Of a DNA stretch of 64,000 nt, positions 39,472 through 50,650 are shown one piece after another. The notes under the pieces were generated by a model. The model was not told where the DNA came from, searched no databases, and saw nothing but the letters and a program-made list of their open reading frames with translations. The position numbers were made by a program, and so were the translations under genes. Every line of letters starts with the position of its first letter. Position 1 is the stretch's first letter. This stretch comes from Scandinavium goeteborgense. GTDB lineage: Bacteria > Pseudomonadota > Gammaproteobacteria > Enterobacterales > Enterobacteriaceae. The stretch lies in NCBI RefSeq assembly GCF_003935895.2, contig NZ_CP054058.1, forward strand, positions 1,178,001-1,242,000, given 5' to 3'.

Positions 39472-41199
39472 TTAGCAGATTGTTTTTTCTTCAATGAACT
39501 TGTTAACCAGCGTCATTAACTCGTCCGTTGTCGGTTGAGCAAGAGCCTGCTCTGCTAAAACCTTCGCATCTTCGAAGTTCGTGTTACGGATAATCTTCTT
39601 AATGCGCGGGATGGAAATGGCGCTCATAGAGAATTCGTCCAGACCCATACCCAGCAACAGAAGTGTAGCACGTTCATCGCCTGCAAGCTCACCACACATG
39701 CCAGTCCACTTGCCTTCAGCATGAGAAGCATCAATAACTTGCTTAATAAGCGTCAGTACAGAAGGAGACATTGGCTGGTAGAGATGCGAAATCATATCAT
39801 TACCACGGTCAACCGCCAGGGTGTACTGTGTTAAATCATTGGTTCCGATACTAAAGAAGTCAACTTCTTTGGCCAGATGACGGGCAATGGTCGCCGCCGC
39901 AGGTGTTTCCACCATCACGCCAACTTCGATTGTTTCGTCAAATGCCTTACCTTCGTCACGCAGTTCCTGTTTGAAGATTTCGATCTCTTTGTTCAGTGCA
40001 CGCACTTCTTCAACAGAGATGATCATCGGGAACATGATGCGCAGTTTACCGAAAGCGGAAGCACGCAGGATGGCACGAAGCTGATCACGCAGGATCTCTT
40101 TACGATCCATAGCGATACGGATTGCACGCCAGCCCAGGAACGGGTTCTCTTCTTTCGGGAAGTTCATGTACGGCAGCTCTTTGTCGCCACCGATGTCCAT
40201 GGTACGGACGATGACCGCCTGAGAGCCACAGGCTTCAGCAACGGCTTTGTACGCAGCGAACTGTTCTTCTTCAGTTGGCAGCGAGTCACGGTCCATGAAC
40301 AGGAATTCTGTACGGTACAGGCCGACACCTTCAGCGCCATTGCGCTCTGCACCGTCGACATCACGAACGGTACCGATGTTGGCACAGACTTCAACCTGGT
40401 GGCCATCGAGAGTGATTGCTGGCAGGTCTTTCAGTTTAGCCAGTTCTGCTTTCTCTTCAGCAACCTGAGTCTGAATCTTACGCAGCGCTTCGATCTCGTC
40501 GTTAGTCGGGTTAACGTAAACTTTGTTGTTAACCGCATCGAGGATCAGATAGTCGCCGGTTTTGACGTCAGTGGTGACGCTGCCGGTGCCCACGATCGCT
40601 GGCAGTTCAAGGGAACGCGCCATGATAGAGGTGTGGGAGGTACGGCCACCGATATCGGTGATGAAACCCAGCACCTTGTTCAGGTTCAGCTGTGCGGTTT
40701 CAGAAGGCGTCAGATCTTTCGCGACCAGGATAACTTCGTCCTGAATAGCGCTCAAATCGATGATTGCCAGACCGAGGATGTTGCGCATCAGGCGCTTACC
40801 GATGTCACGTACGTCAGCCGCACGTTCTTTCAGGTATTCATCATCGAGCTCTTCAAGAGCAGTCGCCTGACCTTCGATAATCTCATGCGCTGCTGCATCA
40901 GCAGTCATGTGCTTATCTTTAATCAGGGCTATGATTTCCTGCTCCAGCTCCTCATCTTCCAGCAACATAATGTGGCCTTCGAAGATGGCTTCTTTTTCTT
41001 CGCCGAACGTTTCGCCAGCCTTCGTTTTAATCGCTTCCAGCTGCGCGGACGCCTTAGCGCGACCACTCAGAAAGCGTTCAACTTCCTGGTCGACGCTATC
41101 GGCAGAAATTTTCTTCCGGTCGATGACAATTTCATCTTCTTTCAACAACAATGCTTTGCCGAAAGCGATACCCGGGGATGCTAAAATGCCTGAAATCAT
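39472..41199 (-). CDS. ptsI: PTS enzyme I
   Basis: Enzyme I moves phosphate from phosphoenolpyruvate to HPr. 575 residues, as in E. coli. The N-terminal domain has the active His189 in [19 protein letters not shown]; the C-terminal PEP-binding barrel shows the [10 protein letters not shown] and [21 protein letters not shown] signatures and the late cysteine in [13 protein letters not shown]. It lies 44 bases after ptsH. Confidence 0.98.
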   Translation of the reverse strand: MISGILASPGIAFGKALLLKEDEIVIDRKKISADSVDQEVERFLSGRAKASAQLEAIKTKAGETFGEEKEAIFEGHIMLLEDEELEQEIIALIKDKHMTADAAAHEIIEGQATALEELDDEYLKERAADVRDIGKRLMRNILGLAIIDLSAIQDEVILVAKDLTPSETAQLNLNKVLGFITDIGGRTSHTSIMARSLELPAIVGTGSVTTDVKTGDYLILDAVNNKVYVNPTNDEIEALRKIQTQVAEEKAELAKLKDLPAITLDGHQVEVCANIGTVRDVDGAERNGAEGVGLYRTEFLFMDRDSLPTEEEQFAAYKAVAEACGSQAVIVRTMDIGGDKELPYMNFPKEENPFLGWRAIRIAMDRKEILRDQLRAILRASAFGKLRIMFPMIISVEEVRALNKEIEIFKQELRDEGKAFDETIEVGVMVETPAAATIARHLAKEVDFFSIGTNDLTQYTLAVDRGNDMISHLYQPMSPSVLTLIKQVIDASHAEGKWTGMCGELAGDERATLLLLGMGLDEFSMSAISIPRIKKIIRNTNFEDAKVLAEQALAQPTTDELMTLVNKFIEEKTIC

Positions 41200-41243
41200 A
41201 ACCCTACCTTACTTGTGACTGATTTTAAAAAGAACTCTTGAAC

Positions 41244-41501
41244 TTACTCGAGTTCAGCCATCAGCTTAACTAAATGCTCAACTGCTTTCTGCTCGTCTTC
41301 GCCTTCTGCAGAGAGGGTCACAACGGTGCCCTGGGTCAGACCCAAAGTCTGCAGTTTGAACAGGCTCTTAGCGCTAGCGCTTTTGCCGTTGGAGGTCACG
41401 GTGATCTCAGAAGCGAAGCCTTTAGCTTCTTTAACAAACTGAGCGGCAGGGCGAGTGTGCAGACCGTTCGGAGCGGTAATGGTAACTTCTTGCTGGAACA
41501 T
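41244..41501 (-). CDS. ptsH: PTS phosphocarrier HPr
   Basis: 85 residues. The phosphorylated His15 is in [12 protein letters not shown] and the regulatory-site Ser46 in [11 protein letters not shown]. HPr passes phosphate from enzyme I to all sugar-specific IIA units, and EIIA-Glc carries the signal onward. First gene of the operon, behind a leader GTTGGGGAAATATAATG shared with E. coli. Confidence 0.98.
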   Translation of the reverse strand: MFQQEVTITAPNGLHTRPAAQFVKEAKGFASEITVTSNGKSASAKSLFKLQTLGLTQGTVVTLSAEGEDEQKAVEHLVKLMAELE

Positions 41502-41668
41502 TATATTTCCCCAACTTATAGGTTTAGTGTTGTGGAACTAAAGTCTAGCCTGGCGGCTACACTTTAGCCTGTATAGATTAGCGCCGGCGGATACGAAAGC
41601 GAGACAGAAGGTCTGACGCGATCCTGGCAGGCACTTCTGGCCGGTGACGTTTAGCTCGTCATTAAACA

Positions 41669-41697
41669 TTATGCCGCGAAAGCAAGATTTGAACCAA
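41669..41697 (-). promoter_or_regulatory. ptsH distal (P0-type) promoter
   Basis: On the minus strand: -35 TTGGTT (41692-41697), spacer of 17, -10 CATAAT (41669-41674). The sequence around it follows the E. coli ptsH P0 promoter as I recall it. The rest of the 379-base interval 41502-41880 holds the ptsH leader with the proximal promoter zone, the Cra-type site and the cysK terminator; no gene is seen. Confidence 0.6.
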
Positions 41698-41702
41698 ATC
41701 AT

Positions 41703-41716
41703 AAAATCGATTCAGC
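41703..41716 (-). promoter_or_regulatory. Cra (FruR) operator-like site before ptsH
   Basis: GCTGAATCGATTTT on the minus strand fits the Cra consensus (TGAAWCGNTN) and sits just upstream of the P0 -35, where Cra acts on the pts operon in E. coli. Confidence 0.55.
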
Positions 41717-41830
41717 AAGCGGAAATCCTGAATTGAATAATTTCGCGCATCAAAATAAATGTGATGGTTAAATACCAGACCCGACGGGGGGAAGCAATGC
41801 CGGGCGGACCAAAAGTTTGACCTGCACCAC

Positions 41831-41858
41831 AAAAAAGCACCCTATCGGGTGCTTTTTT
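41831..41858 (-). terminator. Terminator of cysK
   Basis: AAGCACCC TATC GGGTGCTT with A-run and T-run, 22 bases beyond the cysK stop. Confidence 0.88.
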
Positions 41859-41880
41859 CGTCATATTTTTACATTTGGCA

Positions 41881-42852
41881 TTACTGTTGCAATTCTTTTT
41901 CCGTGAAGAGATCTGCAAACAATGCGGTACTTAAATAGCGCTCACCAGAGGATGGAAGGATAACCACAATATTCTTATTGGTAAAGGTTTCATCTTCCTG
42001 CAGTTTCAGCGCTGCAGCGACTGCTGCGCCTGAAGAGATGCCTGCCAGAATGCCTTCTTCTTCCATCAGACGACGTGCGGTAGAGATGGCTTCTTCGTTG
42101 GTGATAGTGACGACACGGTCGATAAGTTTCAGGTCAAGGTTGCCCGGAATGAAGCCCGCGCCGATACCCTGAATTTTGTGCGGGCCGGGTTTGATCTCTT
42201 CGCCCGCCAGCGCCTGAGTGATAACCGGTGAATCGGTCGGTTCAACCGCGACGCTAATCAAGTCGGTTTTGCCTTTGGTGCCCTTGATGTAGCGTGTTAC
42301 GCCCGTCAAGGTGCCGCCAGTGCCCACGCCCGCGATAAAGACATCGACCTGACCGTCGGTGTCTTCCCAGATTTCTGGGCCGGTCGTTTTCTCGTGGATT
42401 TCCGGGTTGGCCGGGTTGCTGAACTGCTGCAGCAACAGGAATTTTTCAGGGTTGTCCGCCACAATTTCTTCGGCTTTCTGAATGGCACCTTTCATGCCTT
42501 TCGCGCCTTCGGTCAGAACCAGATTCGCGCCCAGCGCTTTCAGCAGCTTGCGGCGTTCTACACTCATGGTTTCTGGCATGGTCAGCGTCAGCTTGTAGCC
42601 ACGCGCTGCGGCAACGTAAGCGAGCGCTATCCCGGTATTACCGCTGGTCGGTTCAACAAGTTCGATACCCGGCTTCAGTACGCCGCGTTTTTCGGCATCC
42701 CAAATCATATTGGCCCCGATTCGGCATTTGACGCTGAAGCTTGGGTTGCGTGACTCCACCTTCGCGAGGATGCGTCCATTACCGATTCGGTTCAGTCGAA
42801 CCAGCGGCGTATGACCGATTGTCAGCGAGTTATCTTCAAAAATCTTACTCAT
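41881..42852 (-). CDS. cysK: Cysteine synthase A (O-acetylserine sulfhydrylase)
   Basis: 323 residues, the E. coli length. PLP is held by Lys42 in [13 protein letters not shown]; the substrate loop SGNTGIAL and the glycine loop [10 protein letters not shown] follow. CysK uses sulfide and O-acetylserine and forms the cysteine synthase complex with CysE. The region upstream (42853-43023) closely parallels the E. coli cysK promoter, including TTTCACATCAGCATATCGAT on the minus strand, where CysB would act. With cysM this window holds both cysteine synthases. Confidence 0.98.
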   Translation of the reverse strand: MSKIFEDNSLTIGHTPLVRLNRIGNGRILAKVESRNPSFSVKCRIGANMIWDAEKRGVLKPGIELVEPTSGNTGIALAYVAAARGYKLTLTMPETMSVERRKLLKALGANLVLTEGAKGMKGAIQKAEEIVADNPEKFLLLQQFSNPANPEIHEKTTGPEIWEDTDGQVDVFIAGVGTGGTLTGVTRYIKGTKGKTDLISVAVEPTDSPVITQALAGEEIKPGPHKIQGIGAGFIPGNLDLKLIDRVVTITNEEAISTARRLMEEEGILAGISSGAAVAAALKLQEDETFTNKNIVVILPSSGERYLSTALFADLFTEKELQQ

Positions 42853-43023
42853 AGCCCGTCCTTAACTGTATGAAATTTGGGAACGACACCAGCATACGCG
42901 GATGGTCATGATGCGGAAGGAAAGTTTTCGTATATCGATATGCTGATGTGAAATAAAGGTTATCAGTATGGAATAAGGGACGGCATAAGCCACCCCTTAT
43001 TTACTTTTATATACAGATCACAA

Positions 43024-43779
43024 TCACTTCCAGACGGCGTGCTTGTCGCGGTAGCAATCCACCCACATCGCGGTGGCCCCGCAAATGGCGACGGGCAGAA
43101 TGACCAGGTTCAGCACCGGGATCATCGTGAACAGGCTGGTCAGCGCACCAAATTGCATATTGGTGACTTTGCGGGCGCGCAATGCTTCACGCATCGTTTT
43201 GAACGGCACTTTGTGGTTATCGAATGGATAATCGCAGTACTGAATCGCCATCATCCAGGCGCTGAACAGGAACCACAGCACCGGCGCGACGGTCTGGCCG
43301 ATACCGGGAATGAAGTACAACGCCAGCAGAATTAACGCCCGCGGTAAATACCACGCCAGTTTTTGCCATTCCCGCTTCATGATGCGCGGCACGTCTTTCA
43401 TCACGCCCAGCACGCCGGTATCGGGCGGGGTAGCGCCCGTCAGCCGCGCTTCGAGCTGCTCAGCCAGCAGGCCGCTGAACGGGGCGGCAATCCAGTTGGC
43501 GATGGTGGAGAAGAAGTAGCCAAAAACAAGCAGAACTGAAAGCACCACAATCGGCCACAGCAAATAGCTCAGCCACTGCAGCCAGTCAGGTACATGGCCC
43601 ATCAATGCCGGGATCCAGTTTCCGAGTTCGCTAAACAGCCACCAAAACGCGCCGCCCATCAGCACGATGTTCACCAGCAAAGGCAAAATCACGAATCGGC
43701 GAATGCCTGGCAGGGTGATCAATTTCCAGCCCTGTGAAAAGTAGTAAACCCCACTACGGGGTGCAGAGGTTGAAACCAT
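43024..43779 (-). CDS. cysZ: CysZ, sulfate permease
   Basis: 251 residues, multi-span inner-membrane protein that brings sulfate in for cysteine synthesis. Hydrophobic segments are at about 27-50, 66-95, 138-165 and 200-235. The sequence matches E. coli CysZ (253) along its length, including [28 protein letters not shown]. It is divergent from zipA over 230 bases and lies after cysK in the same direction. Confidence 0.95.
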   Translation of the reverse strand: MVSTSAPRSGVYYFSQGWKLITLPGIRRFVILPLLVNIVLMGGAFWWLFSELGNWIPALMGHVPDWLQWLSYLLWPIVVLSVLLVFGYFFSTIANWIAAPFSGLLAEQLEARLTGATPPDTGVLGVMKDVPRIMKREWQKLAWYLPRALILLALYFIPGIGQTVAPVLWFLFSAWMMAIQYCDYPFDNHKVPFKTMREALRARKVTNMQFGALTSLFTMIPVLNLVILPVAICGATAMWVDCYRDKHAVWK

Positions 43780-44009
43780 GGTCAGGTCATACTCCTTTTA
43801 GAAAAGTCCTGGTCATTGCGCGTCTATATTATCGGCTTGTCAGACGATATCCAGTTCGGAAATGGTCGAAAAAACAGCAAAAAGCACGATTTGGTTCATC
43901 TTTATGCTCCGAATTCCTGGTACACACTTGCACTTGACGTAATGGGCAAATACTCTTAGTGAGTAAATGTTTGCCGTGGTGGCAAGGTGTTAGAACAACA
44001 GAGAATATA

Positions 44010-45068
44010 ATGATGCAGGATTTGCGTCTGATATTAATCATTGTTGGCGCGATCGCCATAATTGCATTGCTGGTTCACGGTTTCTGGACCAGTCGCAAAG
44101 AACGTTCTTCGATGTTCCGCGATCGCCCAATGAAACGCATGAAATCGCGTAACGACGACGAGTCGGATGACGACGGCTTCGATGACGAGGTTGAAGGCGT
44201 AGGTGAAGTTCGTGTTCACCGGGTGAACCCTGCCCAAAACGTACACGCCGGTGAGCAAGACGCTAACCGCCAGGCGCCGCAGCAGCATCAGTACCAGCCG
44301 CCTTACGAGCGTCAGGTACCGCCGCAGCCCGTTCGCCAGGAAGAGCCGGTACGTCAGCCACCTCAGCCGCAGCAACAGCCTGTGCGTCAACAGCCGTCGG
44401 TTCATCAGGCCCCGGAACAGCATCAGACTGTTCAGCAGCCTGTTGCCCCGCAGCAACCTGTTCCACAGCCGCCTGTTTCACAACAGACGAGTGTGCCTCA
44501 GTATCAGCAGCCGGTGCAGCCGCATGCTCCACAGCAGCCTGTCGCGCAGCCGCATGCCCATCAGCCTGCGTCAGTAGAGCAGCCCATTGCTCAGCCTCAG
44601 CCTGTTGCAGAACCGCAGCCAGAGCCGCAGCCGGTGAAACAGGAGCGCAAAGAGACGGTCGTCGTCCTGAGCGTTGCTGCCCATCAGGGTTCGCATATTA
44701 ATGGCGAACTGCTGCGTAACAGCGTTGAGCAGACCGGTTTCGTCTTCGGCGACATGAATATTTATCATCGCCATCTGAATCCTGGCGGCGGTGGCCCGGC
44801 GCTGTTCAGCCTTGCGAACATGGTGAAGCCGGGGACGTTTGACCCGGAAAACATGACCGATATGCAAACGCCTGGCGTGACCATCTTCATGCAGGTGCCG
44901 TCTTACGGTGACGAGCTGCAAAACTTCAAGCTGATGCTGCAATCTGCGCAGTACATCGCGGATGAAGTCGGTGGTGTGGTGCTGGACGATCAGCGCCGGA
45001 TGATCACCCCGCAGAAGGTGCGTGAGTATCAGGATCGTATCCGCGAAGTGAAAGACGCCAACGCATAA
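44010..45068 (+). CDS. zipA: Cell division protein ZipA
   Basis: ZipA ties FtsZ filaments to the inner membrane. 352 residues from the ATG at 44010 ([26 protein letters not shown]); an earlier start at 43959 would spoil the N-out single span. Order: membrane helix 5-26, a charged stretch (RKERSS...[15 protein letters not shown]), a long Pro/Gln-rich unstructured linker from about 85 to 220, and the FtsZ-binding domain from about 225 ([21 protein letters not shown]) to the end. The linker makes it about 24 residues longer than in E. coli (328), which is ordinary variation. Confidence 0.97.
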   Translation: MMQDLRLILIIVGAIAIIALLVHGFWTSRKERSSMFRDRPMKRMKSRNDDESDDDGFDDEVEGVGEVRVHRVNPAQNVHAGEQDANRQAPQQHQYQPPYERQVPPQPVRQEEPVRQPPQPQQQPVRQQPSVHQAPEQHQTVQQPVAPQQPVPQPPVSQQTSVPQYQQPVQPHAPQQPVAQPHAHQPASVEQPIAQPQPVAEPQPEPQPVKQERKETVVVLSVAAHQGSHINGELLRNSVEQTGFVFGDMNIYHRHLNPGGGGPALFSLANMVKPGTFDPENMTDMQTPGVTIFMQVPSYGDELQNFKLMLQSAQYIADEVGGVVLDDQRRMITPQKVREYQDRIREVKDANA

Positions 45069-45095
45069 ACGTCCGGCGTATCACACCCCTTCCTG

Positions 45096-45120
45096 AACCC
45101 CCGCCTGTCGGGGGTTTTTT
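45096..45120 (+). terminator. Terminator between zipA and ligA
   Basis: AACCCCCG CCTGT CGGGGGTT stem with TTTTTT. Confidence 0.85.
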
Positions 45121-45128
45121 ATCATTGA

Positions 45129-47153
<2,025 letters not shown>

Positions 47154-47154
47154 C

Positions 47155-47373
47155 GTGGAAAAAGAGCAGCTGATTGAAATCGCCAACACTGAGATGCCAT
47201 TTGGTAAATACAAAGGCCGAATGCTGATTGATGTGCCGGAGGAATATTTGCTGTGGTTTGCCCGTAAGGATGAATTTCCTGCCGGGCGGCTCGGGGAATT
47301 GATGGCCATCACGCTGCTGATTAAAACGGAGGGGCTGACGCATCTGGTTCAGCCCCTGAAGCGCAGTCGTTAA
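47155..47373 (+). CDS. ypeB: YpeB, small conserved protein (DUF3820)
   Basis: 72 residues from a GTG start one base after the ligA stop, as in E. coli YpeB (72). The central IANTEMPFGKYKGRMLIDVPEEYLLWFARK is the DUF3820 signature, also found as a putative quorum-sensing regulator-like domain; its role is unknown. Coupled to ligA, which hints at a link to DNA metabolism. Its stop overlaps the yfeH stop on the other strand by 4 bases. Confidence 0.92.
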   Translation: MEKEQLIEIANTEMPFGKYKGRMLIDVPEEYLLWFARKDEFPAGRLGELMAITLLIKTEGLTHLVQPLKRSR

Positions 47374-48368
47374 GCTTTCGCCTCGTCAACGGCGTTTTTG
47401 GCCAGCAGTTCATCCGTCTGGCGTTTATAGCGGCGCGCCAGCACCGCACAGACCATCAGCTGGATCTGATGGAAAATCATCAGCGGCAGCACCATCATCC
47501 CGATCATCGCAGTCGGGAAGAGTATATTGGCCATCGGGATACCGTTGGCCAGACTCTTTTTCGAACCACAGAACACAATCGTAATCTCATCGGCTTTGTT
47601 GAAACCGCATTTACGCGCCACAAATGTGTTCACCGCAATCACAATCGCCAGCAGCACGATGCTCACCACCACGATAAACAGCAGCGACCCGACGCCAACC
47701 TTGTGCCAGATTCCGTTGACCACCGCTTCACTGAAGGCGGAATAAACGACCAGCAGAATCGACGTCTGGTCCGTTTTGGAAATCCACTTCTTGTTACGCG
47801 ACACCCAGGCGGCGGTCCACGGCCGGGACAGATGGCCTAACACGAACGGCAGCAGAAGTTGCAGCATGATTTTGCCGACCTGCTCCAGACTGCCTTCCGC
47901 ACCGTGCAGATTCATCAGCAGCCCAACCAACAGCGGCGAAACGAAAATCCCTAGCAGGCTAGATGCCGACGCAGAGCACACCGCCGCCGCGACGTTCCCG
48001 CCCGCCATCGACGTAAACGCAATGGCAGACTGCACGGTAGCGGGCAGAATGCACAGATAAATGAAGCCGTTATACAGTGTCGGATCGACATTGACCGGCG
48101 CCCAGAGAGCAAAAAGCACACCGAGTACGGGGAACACCACGAAGGTGCTACACATCACCCAGATGTGCAGCCGCCAGTGGCTGCCCCCGGCGATAATCGC
48201 TTCGCGGGAGAGTTTGGCACCGTGCATAAAGAACAGCAGCGCAATGGCGGCGGTGGTCAGGCCTTCAAAGAACGGCACATATCCGCCGCGAGCGGGGAAG
48301 AAGGAAGCCAATAGAACGACGCTAATCAGCGTCAATGTAAAAGGGTCAAGAATGCGGAAAAGTTTCAT
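47370..48368 (-). CDS. yfeH: YfeH, bile acid:sodium symporter family protein
   Basis: 332 residues with about ten spans; the BASS/SBF-like fold is shown by NGFIYLCILPATVQSAIAFTSMAGGN (about 100-125) and FCGSKKSLANGIPMANILF (about 266-284), the two broken-helix regions. Substrate not known. It is divergent from the LysR gene yfeR across 89 bases, the usual arrangement for a regulator and its target. Confidence 0.92.
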   Translation of the reverse strand: MKLFRILDPFTLTLISVVLLASFFPARGGYVPFFEGLTTAAIALLFFMHGAKLSREAIIAGGSHWRLHIWVMCSTFVVFPVLGVLFALWAPVNVDPTLYNGFIYLCILPATVQSAIAFTSMAGGNVAAAVCSASASSLLGIFVSPLLVGLLMNLHGAEGSLEQVGKIMLQLLLPFVLGHLSRPWTAAWVSRNKKWISKTDQTSILLVVYSAFSEAVVNGIWHKVGVGSLLFIVVVSIVLLAIVIAVNTFVARKCGFNKADEITIVFCGSKKSLANGIPMANILFPTAMIGMMVLPLMIFHQIQLMVCAVLARRYKRQTDELLAKNAVDEAKA

Positions 48369-48457
48369 AAACGCTCCTGAAAGTCGATGTCGCTATTGTG
48401 CTTTCTCTGCTTTGAGAAATAAAATTGATTTATTGCATCCATTGATGAATTAAACAG

Positions 48458-49384
48458 ATGAATTATTCCCTGCGTCAGCTGAAAGTGTTTATTACCGTTG
48501 CCCGGGCTAAAAGCTTTAGTCGGGCAGGGGAGATGATTGGTCTGAGCCAGTCAGCGGTGAGTCACAGTGTCAAAGAGCTGGAGCATCAGACCGGCGTGAA
48601 GCTGCTCGACCGCACCACGCGAGAAGTGGTGCTAACAGAAGCCGGGCAGCAGCTGGCAATCCGACTCGAACGTTTGCTCGACGAACTGAACAGTACCCTA
48701 CGTGAAGCCGGGCGCGTCGGGCAGCAGCTCGCGGGCACCGTGCGGGTGGCGGCGAGCCAGACCATTTCCGCGCATCTGATCCCGCAATGCATTGCGGCCA
48801 GTAATCAGCGTTATCCTGAGATTGATTTTGTGCTTCACGACCGCCCGCAGCGTTGGGTGCTGGAGAGCATTCGTCAGGGGGAAGTGGATTTTGGGATTGT
48901 GATTGACCCGGGCGCGGTGGGGGATTTGCAGTGTCAGCCCATTCTGTCAGAGCCGTTTTTTGTGCTGTGCCGGGACGATCATCCTTTTGCCGGGCTTGAA
49001 AGCGTTGAGTGGCAGGCGTTGCAGGGTACCAGGATGGTATTACAGGATTATGCCTCAGGCAGTCGGCCACTGATCGATGCCGCACTGGCACATCATGCTA
49101 TCGAGGCCAATATTGTGCAGGAGATTGGGCATCCGGCGACGCTTTTCCCGATGGTCGAAGCCGGGATTGGGATCAGTATTTTACCCGCGCTGGCGCTGCC
49201 GTTGCCGCAGGGCAGCCAACTGATGGTTAAGCGTCTGACGCCGGTGGTTGATCGGCAGTTGATGCTGGCGAGACGTAAAAACCGTTCGCTTTCGACCGCG
49301 GCACAGGCGTTGTGGGACGTGGTCGGGCAACAGGCCCAGGCGCTGACCGCCGCCCGTGCCCACGACCCGCTGTATCAGACGTAA
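48458..49384 (+). CDS. yfeR: YfeR, LysR family regulator
   Basis: 308 residues, the E. coli length. N-terminal helix-turn-helix: [50 protein letters not shown] (about 8-57). The effector domain from about 90 is the periplasmic-binding fold. In Salmonella YfeR answers to osmolarity and regulates yfeH; the divergent gene here fits. Its last 10 bases overlap the end of the convergent FlxA-like gene. Confidence 0.94.
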   Translation: MNYSLRQLKVFITVARAKSFSRAGEMIGLSQSAVSHSVKELEHQTGVKLLDRTTREVVLTEAGQQLAIRLERLLDELNSTLREAGRVGQQLAGTVRVAASQTISAHLIPQCIAASNQRYPEIDFVLHDRPQRWVLESIRQGEVDFGIVIDPGAVGDLQCQPILSEPFFVLCRDDHPFAGLESVEWQALQGTRMVLQDYASGSRPLIDAALAHHAIEANIVQEIGHPATLFPMVEAGIGISILPALALPLPQGSQLMVKRLTPVVDRQLMLARRKNRSLSTAAQALWDVVGQQAQALTAARAHDPLYQT

Positions 49385-49722
49385 ATATCAATCTGATGGT
49401 CATCCGAGGGATTGTTCACCCCAGTGGCTGGGGTTGAAGGCGTCGCTTGCGCCTGCTCTTTTTCGGCCTGCTGGCGTTGGATCTGAGCCAGCTGCGCTTC
49501 CAGCATGGTGATTTGTTCCTGAATCATCTCCGCCTGCTTCTGTTTTTCATCCGCATCACCGCTGCCGTCAGCAATGGTTTTCAGTTGTTGGGTCAGTTTG
49601 GTTATCTGCTGAGTGATACGGGTAATTTGCGAAGAGGCGTCAGTGCCTTGCGGACTGGCGTTGACGGTTGTCGTTTGCAAACCGGGTGCAGAAGAAGAGG
49701 GTAACGAAATTGCCGCCATCAT
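49375..49722 (-). CDS. FlxA-like protein (coiled coil)
   Basis: 115 residues: a flexible Ser/Thr-rich start, a coiled coil from about 30 to 92 ([20 protein letters not shown], then [32 protein letters not shown]) and a flexible tail ending DDHQIDIYV. This is the plan of the FlxA family (sigma-28 dependent in E. coli), but no flagellar gene is nearby. TTCCTTTC after the CAT, read as GAAAGGAA on the minus strand, is a good ribosome site. Function not known. Confidence 0.78.
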   Translation of the reverse strand: MMAAISLPSSSAPGLQTTTVNASPQGTDASSQITRITQQITKLTQQLKTIADGSGDADEKQKQAEMIQEQITMLEAQLAQIQRQQAEKEQAQATPSTPATGVNNPSDDHQIDIYV

Positions 49723-49835
49723 GCGTTCCTTTCAGTACGGAAAACAGTGTTATCGGCAGAATGGTGTTGGGCTTGAGGAATTTAGCGCGTAAATCGCGCA
49801 TAGCAAAAAGGCGCCTTTAGGGCGCCTTTCTACAT

Positions 49836-49928
49836 TGGTGGGTCGTGCAGGATGACTCGCTTCGCTCGCCCTTCGGGCCGTCGCCGCAAGCGGCTCCGTT
49901 GTCTCACTTCGTTCGACTCGAACCTGCA
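49836..49928 (-). pseudogene. tRNA-Lys 3' remnant interrupted in the T arm
   Basis: Read on the minus strand, GCAGGTTCGA (end near 49918) is the 5' half of the tRNA-Lys T arm and ATCCTGCACGACCCACCA (49836-49853) is its 3' end with CCA. Between them are 64 bases with small hairpins GCCC TTC GGGC and GCCG CAAG CGGC. The D arm and anticodon arm are absent, so it is not a working tRNA. Confidence 0.65.
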
Positions 49929-49961
49929 GCAGGTTCTCATCCTACACGAATAGCGCATAGC

Positions 49962-49986
49962 AAAAAGGCGCCTTTAGGGCGCCTTT
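49962..49986 (-). terminator. Terminator of the val-lys tRNA operon
   Basis: On the minus strand AAGGCGCC CTAAA GGCGCCTT followed by TTT, 6 bases past the tRNA-Lys end. A second copy is at 49805-49829. Confidence 0.8.
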
Positions 49987-49992
49987 CTACAT

Positions 49993-50068
49993 TGGTGGGT
50001 CGTGCAGGATTCGAACCTGCGACCAATTGATTAAAAGTCAACTGCTCTACCAACTGAGCTAACGACCC
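49993..50068 (-). tRNA. lysV: tRNA-Lys (anticodon TTT)
   Basis: 76 bases with encoded CCA; GGGTCGT acceptor arm, CTTTTAA anticodon loop (anticodon at 50033-50035), and GGTTCGAATCC T arm. Last of four tRNAs in one transcript. Confidence 0.97.
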
Positions 50069-50072
50069 GAAG

Positions 50073-50148
50073 TGGTGGGTGATGACGGGATCGAACCGCC
50101 GACCCCCTCCTTGTAAGGGAGGTGCTCTCCCAGCTGAGCTAATCACCC
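50073..50148 (-). tRNA. valY: tRNA-Val (anticodon TAC), copy nearest tRNA-Lys
   Basis: 76 bases with CCA. Acceptor GGGTGAT, anticodon loop CTTACAA (anticodon complement GTA at 50113-50115). Spaced 4 bases from tRNA-Lys. Confidence 0.97.
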
Positions 50149-50187
50149 ACTTCGGTACTTCATGTAAGAAACGCGCTGGCGAGAAAT

Positions 50188-50263
50188 TGGTGGGTGATGA
50201 CGGGATCGAACCGCCGACCCCCTCCTTGTAAGGGAGGTGCTCTCCCAGCTGAGCTAATCACCC
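50188..50263 (-). tRNA. valX: tRNA-Val (anticodon TAC), middle copy
   Basis: Identical to the previous copy over 76 bases; separated from it by 39 bases. Confidence 0.97.
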
Positions 50264-50316
50264 ACTTCTCAATTTCTTACATTTACTGCTTAACACGGCG
50301 GAGACTACAAAAGTAG

Positions 50317-50392
50317 TGGTGGGTGATGACGGGTTCGAACCGCCGACCCCCTCCTTGTAAGGGAGGTGCTCTCCCAGCTGAGCTAATCACCC
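50317..50392 (-). tRNA. valU: tRNA-Val (anticodon TAC), first copy in the operon
   Basis: 76 bases with CCA. It differs from the other two by one base in the T loop region (GGTTCGAACCC for GGTTCGATCCC). Nearest to the promoter. Confidence 0.97.
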
Positions 50393-50410
50393 CCGCTGTG
50401 TTGGAGTCGC

Positions 50411-50438
50411 ATTATAGGGAGAGTTGAAAATGAGTCAA
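50411..50438 (-). promoter_or_regulatory. Promoter of the valUXY-lysV tRNA operon
   Basis: Minus strand: TTGACT (50433-50438), spacer 16, perfect TATAAT (50411-50416), then a GC-containing discriminator GCGACTCC typical of stringently controlled stable-RNA promoters. Confidence 0.8.
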
Positions 50439-50650
50439 CGCCTTTTCCAAAGATTTTTTTCGTTCGTCGTAAAATTAAACAAAACGATCGCGATTCGTTC
50501 CGTGGCGCATGATTTATAAACAAAATCAGCTAAGCGCAGCGATTCACAGGGATGAACGTTGAGGATTCAGGCGGGAGTGATAGAATATCAGCATTATTTT
50601 TATTGAGGATCCGCCGGCTGTCGGCAACGTCCTAAACGTAAGGCCATTTC

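Larger units (their letters stand above)
49796..50010. repeat. 58-bp perfect direct repeat (49796-49853 and 49953-50010)
   Basis: Each copy holds a terminator hairpin (AAGGCGCC/GGCGCCTT) and the last 18 bases of tRNA-Lys. The right copy belongs to the real gene; the left copy is a remnant. The offset is 157 bases and I see no mismatch. Confidence 0.85.

Noticed and set aside
39877-41184. Open frame of about 435 codons antisense to ptsI
   Set aside because: It mirrors the codon phase of ptsI, has no ribosome site and no recognisable domain; a by-product of biased codon use.
49993-50392. Regularly spaced near-identical blocks that could be taken for a CRISPR array
   Set aside because: The blocks are four tRNA genes with clear cloverleafs and encoded CCA.
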